A stretch of DNA of 64,000 bases, from contig NZ_JABBFQ010000001.1 in the NCBI RefSeq assembly GCF_018494055.1, positions 310,001-374,000 on the forward strand, written 5' to 3'. This stretch comes from Rosenbergiella epipactidis. GTDB taxonomy: Bacteria; Pseudomonadota; Gammaproteobacteria; Enterobacterales; Enterobacteriaceae. Below are positions 54,712 through 63,638 of this stretch, piece after piece (positions within the stretch are counted from its first letter, which is position 1; every line of letters starts with the position of its first letter). The notes beneath the pieces are model-generated. The model did no database searches. It was not told the origin of the DNA and saw only the letters and a program-made list of their open reading frames with translations. The translations under genes were made by a program, and so were the position numbers.

Positions 54712-55650
54712 ATGTCATTCAATCCCGAAATTACCCATAAACAGCAATATAACCTCAATAAATTACAAAAACGCTTGCGTCGCAACGTCGGTGAGGCGAT
54801 TGCTGATTTTTCAATGATTGAGGAAGGCGACCGCATCATGGTTTGTCTTTCTGGCGGCAAAGATAGCTATACCATGCTGGAAATTCTACGTAGCTTACAA
54901 AAGAGCGCACCCATCAATTTCTCTCTGATCGCCGTCAACCTTGATCAGAAACAACCCGGCTTCCCTGGCCATATTCTGCCGGAGTACCTGGAGTCGCTGG
55001 GCGTAGAGTATAAGATCGTCGAAGAAGATACCTACTCGATCGTTAAAGAAAAGGTCCCTGAAGGCAAAACGACCTGCTCATTATGTTCTCGCCTGCGTCG
55101 AGGTATTTTATACCGTACCGCTACCGAACTCGGTTGCACGAAAATTGCCTTAGGCCATCACCGCGATGACATTATTCAGACGTTATTCTTGAATATGTTC
55201 TATGGCGGAAAAATGAAAGGGATGCCGCCAAAGCTAATGAGCGACGATGGCAAACATATCGTCATTCGTCCTCTCGCCTACTGCCGCGAGAAAGATATCA
55301 TTCGCTTCTCTGAGGCCAAACAATTCCCGATTATTCCTTGTAACCTGTGTGGCTCTCAGCCAAACCTGCAACGCCAAGTGATTGGCGATATGTTACGTGA
55401 CTGGGATAAGCGCTACCCTGGCCGTATCGAAACCATGTTCAGCGCTATGCAGAACATTGTCCCTTCACATATGGCCGATACCACATTGTTTGATTTTCAC
55501 GCCGTCACGCACGGGAGCCCTGTTGTAGAAGGTGGCGATTTAGCCTTCGATCGCGAAACGCTACCGACCACCCCGATGGGCTGGCAGCCAGAAGACAACG
55601 ATGATGAGCCGCGTGCTGTAGACCGACTCGATATTGTCGAACTGAACTAA
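54712..55650 (+). CDS. ttcA: TtcA, tRNA 2-thiocytidine synthetase
   Basis: This 312-residue enzyme thiolates cytidine-32 in tRNA using ATP and a [4Fe-4S] cluster. It has the PP-loop [17 protein letters not shown] and two CxxC motifs for cluster binding, [12 protein letters not shown] and [11 protein letters not shown]. The region [20 protein letters not shown] is also diagnostic. Length matches E. coli (311). The start follows a weak ribosome-binding site. Downstream lies fnrS on the opposite strand, without the Rac prophage found nearby in E. coli K-12. Confidence 0.96.
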   Translation: MSFNPEITHKQQYNLNKLQKRLRRNVGEAIADFSMIEEGDRIMVCLSGGKDSYTMLEILRSLQKSAPINFSLIAVNLDQKQPGFPGHILPEYLESLGVEYKIVEEDTYSIVKEKVPEGKTTCSLCSRLRRGILYRTATELGCTKIALGHHRDDIIQTLFLNMFYGGKMKGMPPKLMSDDGKHIVIRPLAYCREKDIIRFSEAKQFPIIPCNLCGSQPNLQRQVIGDMLRDWDKRYPGRIETMFSAMQNIVPSHMADTTLFDFHAVTHGSPVVEGGDLAFDRETLPTTPMGWQPEDNDDEPRAVDRLDIVELN

Positions 55651-55685
55651 CTATTAAGCGAGGCCGTTGCCTCCCTTTTTCATAC

Positions 55686-55809
55686 AAAAAAAAACCGGCC
55701 CTAGTTGCCTAGGTGCCGGGGTCATGAGAATCAATTACGCTATGCTTTAATTCAAAATGTAAGACAATGTGGAGCACAACGTCCATCGCTTGACGTTGCA
55801 TTCACCTGC
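55686..55809 (-). ncRNA. fnrS: FnrS small regulatory RNA
   Basis: On the minus strand the sequence starting at 55809 (GCAGGTGAATGCAACGTCAA) matches the 5' part of E. coli FnrS, followed by conserved GCTCC, TTGTCTTACAT and ATTGATTC blocks. It ends in a GC-rich hairpin (CCGGCACCTAGG / CTAGGGCCGG) and nine T at 55694-55686. The length of about 124 nt agrees with FnrS. It lies just downstream of zntB, as in E. coli. FnrS is an Hfq-dependent RNA induced by FNR that silences aerobic metabolism mRNAs. An FNR box is centred at about -42. Confidence 0.92.
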
Positions 55810-55844
55810 GAGAAGAAGTATGCCCCAGCGGTCACCTTAGCGTT

Positions 55845-55858
55845 TTGATTCAGATCAG
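55845..55858 (-). promoter_or_regulatory. FNR binding site of the fnrS promoter
   Basis: On the minus strand CTGAT-CTGA-ATCAA differs in one base from the FNR consensus. It spans -49 to -36 relative to the inferred fnrS start at 55809, the class II activating position. A CATACT -10-like element lies between it and the start. Confidence 0.8.
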
Positions 55859-55876
55859 CTTTTAGTATCACATTCG

Positions 55877-56860
55877 CTAGAGCCATTTACGGCTTTTCAA
55901 CCAGAGTGTGACCGCAATCGCAATCGCCACCAGAATAATACAGAATACGGCAAAGCCGTAATGCCAGCTTCCCCCAGGAATCCCCCCGAGATTCACGCCG
56001 AAAAGCCCTGTCAGGAACGTTGCCGGTAAAAACACCATCGCCATTAGCGACATGATGTAGGTACGACGGTTCATCGACTCGGCTATCAGCGCATCGATCT
56101 CGTCACTGATGACCGCAGTACGTGCGATACCAGCATCGAGATCTTCCAACCCTCGGCCTAACCTCTCGGCAATATCCTGCATCAAGCGTCGATCTTCATC
56201 CGCCATCCAAGTAAATTTCTCATTAGCGATACGCGCAAACACATCACGCTGAGGGGCCATATAGCGCCTCATCACGATTAATTGTTTACGTAACAACGCC
56301 ATTTCACCTCGCGCCGGCACTTTACCATCGAGCAATGCATCCTCTAATGCAATAATACGGTCGTATAATTGCTCGATAAATTCACCACTTTGTTCGGTCA
56401 GGGCATCGCAAAATTCGACAATCCAGTTTCCGGCATTTTCTGCACCATGACCTTTTTGTAAATCCTCCCAAACCGTATCGACGGCGCGTGCCTTACGCTT
56501 ACGCGTGGTGATAATTAAGTCACCATTGATAAACACCCGCACAGCCACCAATTGGTCGGGCCGCGCATTATCATTGTGGTTTATGCTGCGTAATACCAAC
56601 ATAAAACCATCGGCAAGCCGACTAATACGCGGACGTAGGCTGTCACCGGCTAAGGCATCACGCACAGCGTCTGGAATCAATGGTGTGGACTGTAACCATT
56701 CTCGGCTCACTGTTGAGGAGTAATCTAAGTGAACCCAGCAAGGTTTGGTTGGCCCAATTTCCCCCGCCGAGGTGATAGGCAACATCCCCCCTTCGCCATC
56801 AAGTTGACAAGCAATGATGGCGTCAGGCACGTGTAATTGCGTAATATCGATTGAGCTCAA
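55877..56860 (-). CDS. zntB: ZntB, CorA-family zinc transporter
   Basis: This 327-residue protein equals E. coli ZntB in length. The cytoplasmic N-terminal domain ends in long helices (GEMALLRKQLIVMRRYMAPQ), and two C-terminal membrane spans flank the signature GLFGVNLGGIPGG, ZntB's version of the CorA GMN loop. ZntB imports zinc with protons. It precedes fnrS on the same strand by 67 bp; fnrS has its own promoter. Confidence 0.94.
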   Translation of the reverse strand: MSSIDITQLHVPDAIIACQLDGEGGMLPITSAGEIGPTKPCWVHLDYSSTVSREWLQSTPLIPDAVRDALAGDSLRPRISRLADGFMLVLRSINHNDNARPDQLVAVRVFINGDLIITTRKRKARAVDTVWEDLQKGHGAENAGNWIVEFCDALTEQSGEFIEQLYDRIIALEDALLDGKVPARGEMALLRKQLIVMRRYMAPQRDVFARIANEKFTWMADEDRRLMQDIAERLGRGLEDLDAGIARTAVISDEIDALIAESMNRRTYIMSLMAMVFLPATFLTGLFGVNLGGIPGGSWHYGFAVFCIILVAIAIAVTLWLKSRKWL

Positions 56861-56939
56861 AACAGATCCCTTTTTCTCATATTTCTTTCGAGTGTAGGTG
56901 AACTAGCGCCTTGTCTGTGACTTAATACGTAAAATTTCA

Positions 56940-58550
56940 TTAATGCTTTTCGATACTCAGCTGACGACTGTAGACAACGTCTTCGGGATTGGTGATCGGA
57001 TAACCTTTCACCCACGGTTTAATTAATCGCCCATTGGTATATTGATAAATCGGGGCAATAGGCGCGTCGTCAGCGATCATCTGTTCTGCCGTTGCGTAAA
57101 TTTTTTCTCGGGCCGCCGACATGGTTGCCATGCTAGCCTTGTCCAGTAACGTATCGTAACGGCTATTGGTGTAGCGTGAGATATTACCGGTATGGTGTGA
57201 GGTCAATAATGAAAGGAAGGTAGAGGGTTCATTATAATCCCCCACCCATGAGGCGCGGATCACATCAAATTTCCCCTGTTTACGGCTATCGATATAGGTT
57301 TTCCACTCTTGATTAACTAAGCTAACCTGCGCACCCAGATTTTTCTTCCACATCGATGCCACGGCGATGGCAATCTGTTTATTGCTGTCGGAAGTGTTGT
57401 ACAGAATACTGAGTTTTAGCGGGTGAGTCGGCCCATAACCTGCGGCGTTTAAGAGTAACTTAGCTTGTCGATTGCGTTCGTCCTGGCTGAGTTGTTGATA
57501 CGCTAAGGTTGGCGGGGTGAAGCCCTGTGTAATATCTGGGGTAAAATGCCATGCCGCCTTCTCGCCGGTGCCTAAGATTTTCTCTGCAATGATTTGCCGA
57601 TCGATACTCCATGACAGTGCTTTTCTGACATTAACATTGGCCGTGGGCCCCTGTTGCGTATTGAACGCATAATAGTAAGTGCCCAGTTGTGCTGGAGTAT
57701 AAACTTCCCCCGGGATCGCGCGCTTCAGGCTCTGATAGCGATTTTTTGGGAAGGACTCCGTCACATCAATATTGTTCGCTTGATACCAATGGGTCGCCGT
57801 GACGGAATCGCTGAGCGGGACAAAGGTTACCTTATCCAGTGTCGAGTGAACATTATCCCAATAGTGAGGATTTCGTGTCAGCACCACACGTTCATTCACG
57901 ATATGCTTGTCCAGTTTATACGCCCCATTTCCGACAAGATTGCCCGGTAAAGTCCACTGATTACCATATTGCGCGATAATTTTATGCGGCACCGGATAGA
58001 GCGCGAAACTACTGGTTAATACTGGAAACCACGCCACAGGATGCTCCAGCGTGACCTTGAGGTGGTAATCATCGGTCGCCACTATCCCTAAACGTGTTAT
58101 CGGCATCTTCCCCGCCGTGATTGCGGCAGCATTCTGAATAGCCGCTAGCGCAGGAAACCAAGCATAAGGAGAGCTGGTGCGCGGATCGACCATCCGCTGC
58201 CAGCTGTAGACAAAATCCTTTGCCGTCACAGCATCGCCATTAGACCACTTAGCATCTTTACGCAGCGTAAAGAGCCAGACCTTTTGGTCGCTGCTTTGCC
58301 AGCTCTGTGCGACACCAGGTCCCGCACGTCCTTGCGAGTCTTGATTGGTTAAACCTTCGAATAAGTCACGGAGGATCGGTATCTCAGGCAGTCCCACCGC
58401 TTGTGCCGGATCAAGAGAGGCTGGCTCATCTTTAATCTGGCGTACGATCTCTTGGTGGGGGGCTAAGTCAGCGTTGACTGCCCCACTCAACAGTAGGCAG
58501 AGCGGGACTACACAGGCGATGGTAATACTCGATTGATGGCGCATAGGCAA
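56940..58550 (-). CDS. mppA: MppA, periplasmic murein-tripeptide binding protein
   Basis: The 536-residue precursor (E. coli 537) has a signal peptide ending GAVNA. It is an SBP-5 family peptide-binding protein: EPASLDPAQAVGLPEIPILR, WLFTLRKDAKWSNGDAVTA, KDFVYSWQRMVDPRTSSPYA and DEPSTFLSL-like ligand-loop residues (YNEPSTFLSLLTSHHTGNIS). It delivers L-Ala-D-Glu-meso-Dap to the Opp permease for wall recycling. It is placed between zntB and tpx as in E. coli. OppA is the alternative call; context favours MppA. Confidence 0.9.
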   Translation of the reverse strand: MPMRHQSSITIACVVPLCLLLSGAVNADLAPHQEIVRQIKDEPASLDPAQAVGLPEIPILRDLFEGLTNQDSQGRAGPGVAQSWQSSDQKVWLFTLRKDAKWSNGDAVTAKDFVYSWQRMVDPRTSSPYAWFPALAAIQNAAAITAGKMPITRLGIVATDDYHLKVTLEHPVAWFPVLTSSFALYPVPHKIIAQYGNQWTLPGNLVGNGAYKLDKHIVNERVVLTRNPHYWDNVHSTLDKVTFVPLSDSVTATHWYQANNIDVTESFPKNRYQSLKRAIPGEVYTPAQLGTYYYAFNTQQGPTANVNVRKALSWSIDRQIIAEKILGTGEKAAWHFTPDITQGFTPPTLAYQQLSQDERNRQAKLLLNAAGYGPTHPLKLSILYNTSDSNKQIAIAVASMWKKNLGAQVSLVNQEWKTYIDSRKQGKFDVIRASWVGDYNEPSTFLSLLTSHHTGNISRYTNSRYDTLLDKASMATMSAAREKIYATAEQMIADDAPIAPIYQYTNGRLIKPWVKGYPITNPEDVVYSRQLSIEKH

Positions 58551-58705
58551 TGTTCCTTTACCTCGGTGAACTCACAGTCAGGGTCCAATACAGGGATTCG
58601 TATTTCAGCTCTCGATTAAACCGCAAAAGTATGTCATAAAAGTAGGGTTAACTCATTAAAGTTCCTACTAAATAGGGACAAACCCACTGATTTAAGGACG
58701 CTATA

Positions 58706-59209
58706 ATGTCGCAAACTGTTACGCTTAAAGGTTCACCGATTGCTGTCGCAGGCCAATTCCCAAATGCCGGTAGCAAAGCCCCCGCACTGACGCTGACCAA
58801 TAAAGATCTCGCGGATGTCGGCTTAACTGCCTACGAAGGTCAACGCAAAGTGCTGAATATTTTTCCAAGTGTGGATACTGGCGTGTGTGCCGCTTCGGTC
58901 CGTAAATTTAACCAATTAGCATCGGAATTATCGAACACCGTGGTACTTTGCATTTCGGCAGATTTACCTTTCGCACAATCTCGCTTCTGCGCCGCAGACG
59001 GACTGGATAACGTTGCATCGTTATCTTCTTTCCGTCATCCGGAATTCAAAGCAGCGTGGGGTGTGGATATTCAAGAAGGTCCTCTTGCTGGTCTAACCGC
59101 ACGTGCAGTGGTGGTAGTAAACGAAAAGGATGAAGTGATTTATAGCGAATTGGTTGCTGAAATTGCTCAAGAACCCGATTATGAGGCCGCGTTAAGCAGC
59201 TTGAAATAA
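58706..59209 (+). CDS. tpx: thiol peroxidase
   Basis: This 167-residue atypical 2-Cys peroxiredoxin reduces peroxides using thioredoxin. The peroxidatic Cys is in [20 protein letters not shown] and the resolving Cys in [13 protein letters not shown]. It is colinear with E. coli Tpx. A good AAGGA site precedes the ATG. It is divergent from mppA and convergent with tyrR, with a hairpin in between. Classic location of tpx next to tyrR supports the call. Confidence 0.96.
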   Translation: MSQTVTLKGSPIAVAGQFPNAGSKAPALTLTNKDLADVGLTAYEGQRKVLNIFPSVDTGVCAASVRKFNQLASELSNTVVLCISADLPFAQSRFCAADGLDNVASLSSFRHPEFKAAWGVDIQEGPLAGLTARAVVVVNEKDEVIYSELVAEIAQEPDYEAALSSLK

Positions 59210-59214
59210 TCGTT

Positions 59215-59241
59215 CAGGCCAAGCAACCTAAGCTTGGCCTG
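59215..59241. terminator. hairpin between convergent tpx and tyrR
   Basis: CAGGCCAAGC-AACCTAA-GCTTGGCCTG is a perfect 10-bp GC-rich stem beginning 6 bp after the tpx stop. There is no T tract on either side, so terminator strength is uncertain. Confidence 0.6.
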
Positions 59242-59247
59242 CTTAGC

Positions 59248-60810
59248 CTACCGCTCGTTCAACTCTTTAGCTTCGCTACTCTTCTGCCCGATACCATATT
59301 CTCGCAACTTATTTGCAATGGCCGTGTGCGACACACCTAAGCGCTTCGCTAACTTTCGCGTACTCGGATAGCTGGCATAGAGCGTAGTCAACACTGATCG
59401 CTCGAATCGGCCATTGATTTCATCAAGGGTTCCTTCTAGCTGTAACACATCGACGTCTTCATCCGTCGTATAGCTAGGAAGATTCACATCTTGAGGACGT
59501 AACTCGTCGCCTTCAAATTGCGTCATCGCGGCAAACAGGCAGTTTTTAAGCTGGCGGATATTTCCCGGCCAGTGGTAGCGAGAAAGATGCGTTGCCAGCG
59601 ACGGAGCCAGTCTCGGTACGGCAATCCCCTGCTCATGGGCAAAACGTGCCACAAAGAAACTAGCGAGGGCCATCAGGTCTTGTGGATGCTCGCGCAGCGC
59701 AGGGAGTTGTAACGATAAAACGTTTAAGCGATAGAAGAGATCTTCACGGAAGCTGCCGAGGTCGACCAGTTCTTGCAGATTTTTTTGGGTTGCACAAATC
59801 ACACGAACATCCACGTGTACCTCATGCTCATCCCCAACGCGTCGAAAGGTCCCATCATTTAAAAAACGCAATAATTTGGTTTGCAGGCTCGGTGACATCT
59901 CACCGATTTCATCAAGAAATACCGTTCCCCCTGCCGCTTGTTCAAAAAAGCCTTTTTGGCTTTCAAGCGCATTGGGATAGGCTCCAGCAGCATGACCAAA
60001 TAGCTCACTTTCTGCAACGTCATCTGGTATCGAGCCACAGTTTAAGGCTAAGAACGGCTGGCTGTGGCGTGGACTCAGCTGGTGACAGGCACGCGCAATA
60101 ATATCTTTACCGGTACCGGTTTCGCCAATAATCAATAAAGGCGCATCATGCAGCGCAAGTTTCTTCGCTCGCTGCACCACTTGGCGCATCTTTGGACTGT
60201 CTGCAATGATATGATTAAACGCCCCTTCGCTATCAAGATCATTGAGGGTGATGGCTCTGCCTAATTTTGTGGCAGCGTTGAGTATGACTAAGGTGCCGGT
60301 TTGCTGAACCTGAGCGCTATCATCATCTGGCAAGAAAAGTGGACAAACTTCGGCTAGAAAATCACGTCCCTGCAGCGTGAGCGGGACAGATTTTTGGCTC
60401 TGAGTAGGTGGCAATTCAAGCCCCGGGATCAAGCTCGTCAGCGAGTGTACGGTAGCGTGAGGATTGAGTGAAAATAGCTGTTGAGCAGCATGATTAGTGA
60501 GATCAACTCGCCCTTTACTGTCTGTACACAGTATAGGATCTGGCAAGCTGTTGACTAATGCATGTAACGTACGCTTTGCCTGTTCAGAAGGCATATAGGT
60601 CACGCGGCGAACATCGCTCACGCCCGGTGTTCTCCGAATTTCAGCCATAAGGCCGCTGAAGTCATCAAAATCCACCGAACTAAAGCGCAAATAGACCGTA
60701 TAGTGTTCACCAATCTCAATACCATAAAGATCAATATTGCGTTTAACCAGTAAATTTAAAAGTTCGTACACCAATCCTTGACGATCTTGGCATTGTACTT
60801 CTAAGCGCAT
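59248..60810 (-). CDS. tyrR: TyrR, aromatic amino acid regulator
   Basis: This 520-residue regulator has an N-terminal ACT domain (RLEVQCQDRQGLVYELLNLL), a PAS domain, a sigma54-type AAA+ domain (IIGETGTGKDIIARACHQ, NCGSIPDDVAESELFGHAAG, FLDEIGEMSPSLQTKLLRFL) and a C-terminal HTH (STRKLAKRLGVSHTAIANKL). ATG at 60810 has GGGAGAG 6 bases upstream and matches the E. coli start; an upstream in-frame ATG adds five residues. TyrR controls aro, tyr and transport genes using tyrosine, phenylalanine and ATP. The GAFTGA loop needed for sigma54 contact reads GHAAGAY, as in other non-sigma54 TyrR proteins. Confidence 0.95.
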   Translation of the reverse strand: MRLEVQCQDRQGLVYELLNLLVKRNIDLYGIEIGEHYTVYLRFSSVDFDDFSGLMAEIRRTPGVSDVRRVTYMPSEQAKRTLHALVNSLPDPILCTDSKGRVDLTNHAAQQLFSLNPHATVHSLTSLIPGLELPPTQSQKSVPLTLQGRDFLAEVCPLFLPDDDSAQVQQTGTLVILNAATKLGRAITLNDLDSEGAFNHIIADSPKMRQVVQRAKKLALHDAPLLIIGETGTGKDIIARACHQLSPRHSQPFLALNCGSIPDDVAESELFGHAAGAYPNALESQKGFFEQAAGGTVFLDEIGEMSPSLQTKLLRFLNDGTFRRVGDEHEVHVDVRVICATQKNLQELVDLGSFREDLFYRLNVLSLQLPALREHPQDLMALASFFVARFAHEQGIAVPRLAPSLATHLSRYHWPGNIRQLKNCLFAAMTQFEGDELRPQDVNLPSYTTDEDVDVLQLEGTLDEINGRFERSVLTTLYASYPSTRKLAKRLGVSHTAIANKLREYGIGQKSSEAKELNER

Positions 60811-60911
60811 GATAACTCTCCCCAACAGCGTAATCCCCTAAGTATACGCTAGGACTCATTAAAGCAGAATATTTCTGTCAGGAAAAGTTGACACTTTTGT
60901 GCCTAATGGCA

Positions 60912-61979
60912 TTAAGACGGTTGTGTCGGTTTACGTTGACGAAATTTTTCACCGAGATCGGCGATTAATCCACGGCGGAACTCGCTCACTTTTGGCGCCT
61001 CGCCCTCTGGCCACGGAATTGGGCGACAGAGAGACATGGTTTTTATCCCTAAGCGGGCGGTCAGTAATCCAATACCGACACCCTGCGCGACGCGTCCCGA
61101 AAGACGTGCAGCCAGATCTTGTGAAAGCCAATCGAGACTGCTCTCTTGCACCCATTCAGTGGCGCCCGCGACAGCCATATTGACTAACAACGCTCGCAGT
61201 AACTTTATCCTTCCAAAATAACCAGGTTCAACCTGATAGAGTTTAGCGATTTGATTAATCATTCGTAGGCTGCGCCAAGCCACCAAGCCCATATCCACTA
61301 ACGCATAAGGGCTTGCGGCAATCATGATGGCTGACTGCGTAGCCGTTTGCCGAATTAAACGGCGTGCCTGGTTATCGAAAGTTGGTTGGACAAGCGTCGA
61401 ATAGAGGGTGATGACCTCTTTATCGTTCAATGAGGGATCTAACGCCGTCCGCCACTGTACCACCGCTGGGTGCTCAGCCGGTAAGCCGGCATCCTTAATT
61501 AAGGACTCGCAGAAGGCGACAGCATGTTGATGACTATGGCTCGATAACAGTGTCTGTGCTTGCTGATGGATATGCATCTGCTTTTTTAAACGCCGCAGTC
61601 GTGCCACTTCAGCTAGCAGCGCACTCAATCCCGCGCAGACGATCATCACCCCCGCGGTTGCCATGCCAAGGGTAAACCACTGACTGTCATGCCACGCGGT
61701 GATGATCGATTGGACCAACTGCGCCATACCGCTGACCAATAGAATAATCATCCCCAATAGCAACAGACGCGCCCAGACAGGAAATTTCGGACGTAAGCTT
61801 TGTTCTAAGCTAATCTCGTCAACTTCGTTTACATCCTCTGCAGTGTCAAATTCTTGCGCAATGAAATGCTGCTCTGCATGCGCTTCATCGAAGTGATGAG
61901 AGGTTTTAATCTTCTCTGCGTTCGGTTCCACTGGTGTGTCAGCAAAATCGATACGAGGCCTAACCTCCTTGCCCGTCAT
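60912..61979 (-). CDS. ycjF: YcjF, UPF0283 inner membrane protein
   Basis: The 355-residue protein has an acidic N-terminal cytoplasmic part, two membrane spans (LLLLGMIILLVSGMAQLV and LGMATAGVMIVCAGLSAL) and a hydrophobic C-terminal domain (ALLVNMAVAGATEWVQESSL, GVGIGLLTARLGIKTMSLCR). E. coli YcjF is similar in length and position, downstream of ycjX. Function is unknown; the pair is linked to the phage-shock response. The start overlaps the ycjX stop (ATGA). Confidence 0.92.
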   Translation of the reverse strand: MTGKEVRPRIDFADTPVEPNAEKIKTSHHFDEAHAEQHFIAQEFDTAEDVNEVDEISLEQSLRPKFPVWARLLLLGMIILLVSGMAQLVQSIITAWHDSQWFTLGMATAGVMIVCAGLSALLAEVARLRRLKKQMHIHQQAQTLLSSHSHQHAVAFCESLIKDAGLPAEHPAVVQWRTALDPSLNDKEVITLYSTLVQPTFDNQARRLIRQTATQSAIMIAASPYALVDMGLVAWRSLRMINQIAKLYQVEPGYFGRIKLLRALLVNMAVAGATEWVQESSLDWLSQDLAARLSGRVAQGVGIGLLTARLGIKTMSLCRPIPWPEGEAPKVSEFRRGLIADLGEKFRQRKPTQPS

Positions 61980-63367
61980 GTCAGTTTATCTCCCAATAAA
62001 AAATCTAACGCATTATCCATCCGCAAATGGGGTAATGGCTTGTCTGCCTCCATCTCTAAGGGGGTGAAGTTTTCAAATCTAAAGCCCTGCTGTTGCCAAA
62101 ATGATGCGGTAGGCAGCTGAGTGGGCACCTCACCTGGGTAGAGCGAGACCGGTTGATAGTCAGGTAAGCGACGTCCTCGTAATGCAGGCACCTGTTGATG
62201 CTGGTGTTCAATAACACCAGGGATGGTGGCTTGAATGGAACTCAAGGCTAAGCATTCAATTTTTACCCCTTCGAATGCGGCATTCTGCCAAGCGGCTTGG
62301 GTCACCTGACGCAGCAGAGAGACCATATTGGCATGTTGGTCGCTGGTGACATGATCCGCTTTAGTCGCCGCAAACAACAGTTTGTCGATCACCGGAGAAA
62401 ACAGTCGGCGGATTAAGGAGCGTTGACCATAGTGGAAGCTCTGCATCAGTTGTGTCAGCGCTAAGCGCATATCGTTAAAGGCGTTGGCCCCCCGATTTAA
62501 CGGTTGTAAACAGTCCACTAACACAATTTGGCGATCAAATTTGACGAAGTACTCTTTGTAAAATTTTTTCACTACATGTTGGCAGTAAAAATCATAGCGC
62601 TGTTTTAGCGTCGAAAAGGTCGAAGCAGTACGGCTTTCGGTATGTTTAGTCGGAAGTTCGTCGAATGGCCAAGGGAAAAATTGTAGTGCAGGCGCGCCCG
62701 CCATCTCACCGGGTAAGATGAAACGACCTGGCTGAATAAAGTGGTAACCTTCGGCTTTGCAACGGTGAAGATAATCTGTCCAACACTGAGAAATTTCTGC
62801 CAACAATAATTCATCGACGGGCGCATTAGGATCTAAATCAGCACAAGCTGCCTGCCAAGTCGATGCCCACTCTGCACGCTGCCCCGTGAGCAATTCGCGC
62901 ATTTGCGCAGACCACTCTGAATAGCTTTGCCCCAGCATCGGTAGGTCGAGCAGCCATTCACCAGGATAATCGATAATTACAAGGCGCAGTGAGGAGGTCT
63001 CTTTAAGATAACGCTTTAGCGCATGCTGAGTTCGGTAACGAATGACCAACTCGATTTTACTCACCCCCTGCGTCGGCGTGGGCCAACTGGCAGGATGTCC
63101 ATAAAGCTGCGTAATCCCACGATCGTAGCTAAAACTCGGCGTAGCAAGGTCGCGTTGGGGAACCCGTTTAACCCCGATAATCCGACCTTCACGCAGTGGG
63201 GTGAAGAGCGGTAAGCGCGCGCCATGATGAGTAGAAAGTAACTGATTAACCAGCGATGTAATAAAGGCCGTTTTACCACTGCGGCTTAGCCCTGTCACAG
63301 CGAGACAGAGATGCTGGTCTACGCTGCGTTGTACCCAAGACATCACCTCATTTTGAAGTTTTTTCAT
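61976..63367 (-). CDS. ycjX: YcjX, P-loop GTPase/ATPase-like protein
   Basis: This 463-residue protein carries a Walker A motif in LAVTGLSRSGKTAFITSLVN and a DYPGEWLLDLPML motif in the switch region. It contains the well-conserved blocks HFIQPGRFILPGEMAGAPAL and RQIVLVDCLQPLNRGANAFN. It matches E. coli YcjX, a Psp-regulated predicted nucleotidase of unknown function. The start overlaps the end of pspD by about 20 bp and its stop overlaps ycjF, so pspCD-ycjXF form one transcript. Confidence 0.94.
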   Translation of the reverse strand: MKKLQNEVMSWVQRSVDQHLCLAVTGLSRSGKTAFITSLVNQLLSTHHGARLPLFTPLREGRIIGVKRVPQRDLATPSFSYDRGITQLYGHPASWPTPTQGVSKIELVIRYRTQHALKRYLKETSSLRLVIIDYPGEWLLDLPMLGQSYSEWSAQMRELLTGQRAEWASTWQAACADLDPNAPVDELLLAEISQCWTDYLHRCKAEGYHFIQPGRFILPGEMAGAPALQFFPWPFDELPTKHTESRTASTFSTLKQRYDFYCQHVVKKFYKEYFVKFDRQIVLVDCLQPLNRGANAFNDMRLALTQLMQSFHYGQRSLIRRLFSPVIDKLLFAATKADHVTSDQHANMVSLLRQVTQAAWQNAAFEGVKIECLALSSIQATIPGVIEHQHQQVPALRGRRLPDYQPVSLYPGEVPTQLPTASFWQQQGFRFENFTPLEMEADKPLPHLRMDNALDFLLGDKLT

Positions 63368-63599
63368 GCTGCTCTTTCAGTAGTTTAGCGGAAATTTTTT
63401 TCATCACTTTACTTAAAACAGGCTCAAGCACCATACCAAGAAACAGTCTTACGGGTTTCTTACTGACTGATTTGACCGCCCAGCCCGCGACACCCGCCGG
63501 ACCAAAAGTTACAGCATTGATGAGTACAAATTTACCCACTGATTTTAAGGCAGGCTTAACCTGCCGTTTTGCTGAGTCTTTCCATTGCTTATTCATCAT
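63348..63599 (-). CDS. pspD: PspD phage-shock protein
   Basis: This 83-residue peripheral/inner-membrane protein has the PspD core (VKPALKSVGKFVLINAVTFG, PAGVAGWAVKSVSKKPVR, LEPVLSKVMKKISAKLL). It is ten residues longer than E. coli PspD. The psp operon responds to loss of proton-motive force and secretin stress under PspF/sigma54. Start is at 63599 or the next ATG at 63596. pspE is not between pspD and ycjX. Confidence 0.9.
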   Translation of the reverse strand: MMNKQWKDSAKRQVKPALKSVGKFVLINAVTFGPAGVAGWAVKSVSKKPVRLFLGMVLEPVLSKVMKKISAKLLKEQHEKTSK

Positions 63600-63638
63600 A
63601 CCCTCACTTTATAATCCGTTTGTCTTGAAACAGATGAC

